The notes under the pieces: model-generated
What the model was told of the DNA's origin: nothing
The model's database searches: none
The model's input: the letters and a program-made list of their open reading frames with translations, nothing else
Translations under genes and position numbers: made by a program
Source: Nicotiana tabacum
Lineage: Eukaryota; Streptophyta; Magnoliopsida; Solanales; Solanaceae
Assembly: GCF_000715075.1 (NCBI RefSeq)
Contig: NC_134082.1
Coordinates: 139,488,948-139,552,947 of the forward strand
Length of the DNA stretch: 64,000 nucleotides
Direction: 5' to 3'
Shown here: piece after piece, positions 61,675 through 64,000 of the stretch
Layout of the letters: each line of letters starts with the position of its first letter
Numbering within the stretch: position 1 is the stretch's first letter

Positions 61675-63432
61675 CTAGGTAGAGTTACCGCCATGTTGAC
61701 TTGTCCTCGGCCATAGTCCCATTCCCTTATATGATTTCTCAACTCCCTCTCTAGTTAAGCCTTTTGTAAGCGGATCCGCCACATTATCCTTTGATCTTAC
61801 ATAATCAATAGTGATAATTCCACTAGAAAGTAGTTGTCTAACGGTGTTATGTCTTCGTCGTATATGACGAGACTTTCTGTTGTACATAACGCTCCTTGCC
61901 CGTCCTATGGCAGCCTCACTATCACAATGTATGCAAATAGGAGCCAAAGGCTTTGGCCAGAACGGAATGTCTTCTAAGAAATTTCGAAGCCATTCAGCTT
62001 CTTCACCGGCTTTATCCAAAGCTATAAACTCTGATTTCATTGTAGAACGAGCGATACACGTCTGTTTGGAAGATTTCCAAGATACTGCTCCTCCACCAAC
62101 AGTAAAAACATATCCACTTGTAGACTTTGTTTCTGTTGAGCCGGTTATCCAATTTGCATCACTATATCCTTCGATAACCGCAGGATATTTATTGTAGTGC
62201 AAAACATAGTCTTGGGTATACTCTAAGTATCCCAGAACTCGTTTTATTGCCATCCAGTGATGTTTGTTGGGATTACTTGTGAATCGACTAAGTTTACTTA
62301 TTGCACAAGCTATATCAGGTCGTGTACAGTTCATGATGTACATTAAGCTTCCCAATACACGAGCATACTCCAATTGAGACGTACTTTCACCTTTATTCTT
62401 TATAAGATGATGGTTTAAGTCAATTGGAGTTCTTGCACTTCTAAATTCGAAGTGTTTGAATTTTTCCAGTACCATTTTCACGTAATGTGACTGAGACAAA
62501 GTTAGACCTTGAGGAGTCCTCTGGATTTTAATTCCTAGAATTACATCGGCAACTCCTAAGTCTTTCATATCAAACTTACTAGCAAGCATATGTTTAGTAG
62601 CTTGAATGTCGGCAATGTCTTTGCTCATTATTAGCATATCATCAACATATAAGCAAACAATGACTATATAATTTGGAACGTTCTTAATGTAAACACATTT
62701 ATCACATTCATTAATCTTAAAACCATTTGACAACATTGTTTGGTCAAATTTCGCATGCCATTGGTTGGGTGCTTGTTTTAGTCCATAAAGGGACTTGACA
62801 AGTCTATACACCTTCTTTTCTTTTCCCGGAACCACAAACCCTTCAGGTTGGTTCATGTAAATTTCTTCCTCAAGATCACCATTTAAGAATGTTGTTTTTA
62901 CATCCATTTGATGGATTTGAAGACCATACAAGGTGGCTAACGCTATTAGCATCCGAATGGATGTAATTCTTGTTACCGGCGAGTATTTATCAAAATAGTC
63001 AAGACCTTCTCGTTGTCTAAATCCTTTGACAACAAGTTTTGCCTTGTATTTGTCAATAGTACCATCGTCCTTCATTTTCTTCTTGAAAATCCATTTAGAA
63101 CCCAACGTTTTGTTACCTGGAGGAAGATCAACCAATTCCCAGGTATGGTTTCTCAATATGGATTCTATTTCACTATTGACAGCTTCTTTCCAATATTATG
63201 CTTATGAGGAAGACATTGCTTCCTTGAAGGTACGAGGCTCATTTTCTAACAGAAAAGTCAGAAAATCTGGACCGAATGAAGTAGATATCCTTTGACGTTT
63301 ATTTCTTCTTCGATTTTCTTCATTAGGCATACCATCTGTTATTTCCTCCCGAGGTCGTTTTGACTTTTGGCAGGTCACTTCACTTTCCTTTTTATACGGA
63401 TAAATAGTTTCAAAGAATTTAGCATTATCTGA
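61675..63432 (-). pseudogene. Copia RT and RNase H, long intact frame with a break upstream
   Basis: 493 codons are open (61675-63156). [62 protein letters not shown] and [20 protein letters not shown], with the catalytic [13 protein letters not shown]. RNase [52 protein letters not shown], and the end [20 protein letters not shown]. All catalytic acids are present. The 277 bp upstream to the integrase have stops or shifts, which break the polyprotein. This is the youngest-looking pol in the window. It copies element RNA into DNA. Confidence 0.92.
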
Positions 63433-64000
63433 TTATATTATCGTATTAATGTGAATCTTAGGATTTTCTGATTTATGAACCATAAAACGATATGCCTTGC
63501 TATTGGTTACATATCCAATAAACACACAATCAACCGTTTTTGGACCTATCTTAACCCTTTTAGGTTTAGGAACCTGTACTTTAGCTAAACACCCCCACAC
63601 TTTGAAGTATTTCAAGCTAGGCTTCCTTCCTTTCCACTTTTCATAAGGAATGGACTGTGTTTTACTATGAGGAATACGATTGATTATCCGGTTAGCTGTA
63701 AGTATAGCTTCCCCCCACAAGTTCTGTGGTAAGCCAGAACTTATTAGCAATGCATTCATCATCTCCTTCAACGTTCGATTCTTCCTCTCCGCAATTCCAT
63801 TAGATTGTGGAGAGTAAGGGGCAGTTGTTTGGTGAATAATGCCATTTTCCAAACAAATTTCTTCAAAAGGAGATTCATATTCGTCACCCCTATCACTTCT
63901 TATCATTTTGATCTTTTTGTTTAGTTGCGTTTCAACTTCACTCTTGTATTGCTTGAAAGCATCAATTGCCTCATCTTTACTATTAAGTAAATAAACATAG
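63433..64000 (-). pseudogene. Copia integrase, continuing past the right edge
   Basis: KMIRSDRGDEYESPFEEICL holds the second catalytic Asp, APYSPQSNGIAERKNRTLKE the catalytic Glu, followed by LLISSGLPQNLWGEAILTAN, KWKGRKPSLKYFKVWGCLAK and KTVDCVFIGYV. It is open from 63433 to the window edge on the minus strand, so the start is not visible. Classed as a pseudogene only because the join to RT is broken. Confidence 0.9.

Noticed and set aside
61880..62197. Plus-strand frames over the right-hand copia pol
   Set aside because: Shadows of the minus-strand RT-RNase H frame, which has all catalytic motifs.

Overview
The window is plant nuclear DNA from a Solanaceae genome, most likely Nicotiana. 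This rests on a three-exon flavanone 3-hydroxylase gene of 369 codons, a three-exon GASA/snakin gene, and retrotransposon and MITE families of a type common in tobacco relatives. Genus is an inference from remembered family features; no search was run. Only two host genes look intact: the GASA/snakin peptide gene (10698-11242, minus) and F3H (49974-51643, plus). Most of the rest is transposable-element sequence at different stages of decay.

Layout. 460-5139 is the 3' end of a plus-strand Tekay/Del-like chromovirus (integrase, chromodomain, PPT, 3' LTR), split by a solo LTR with a perfect 5-bp target duplication. 5140-7928 is the 3' end of a second gypsy element: an accessory reading frame on the opposite strand, then an LTR holding a long TA/GA microsatellite. 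7930-14300 is the gene-bearing stretch around GASA, sprinkled with MITEs. 14514-26462 is a structurally complete minus-strand Tat-lineage Ty3/gypsy element with two LTRs, gag, protease, RT, two successive RNase H domains, integrase and a repeat-rich 3' untranslated part; it is inactivated by stops and frameshifts. 26988-42814 is a nest of gypsy LTRs: one LTR with internal leader, two solo LTRs with target duplications, a further LTR interrupted by one of them, and a minus-strand LTR with primer binding site.

43613-49574 is a complete but decayed minus-strand Ty1/copia element whose 5' LTR ends about 400 bp before the F3H start codon, close to the proximal promoter. After F3H come a repeat element carrying a promoter-plus-signal-peptide exon, two elements with long target duplications, an RNase H-like gene fragment, and a CACTA-type element carrying a degenerate tRNA-Gly. 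60221-64000 is the 3' half of another minus-strand copia element that runs off the right edge with a long intact RT-RNase H frame.

The host genes are not functionally linked. F3H makes dihydroflavonols for the flavonol and anthocyanin pathways; the GASA peptide is a secreted cysteine-rich peptide. The most unusual structural signals are arrays of CpG-rich words placed just upstream of the TATA box in four LTRs from different families, an antisense accessory gene in a gypsy element, a repeat element that seems to have picked up a secreted-peptide first exon, and a tRNA-like segment inside a CACTA element.
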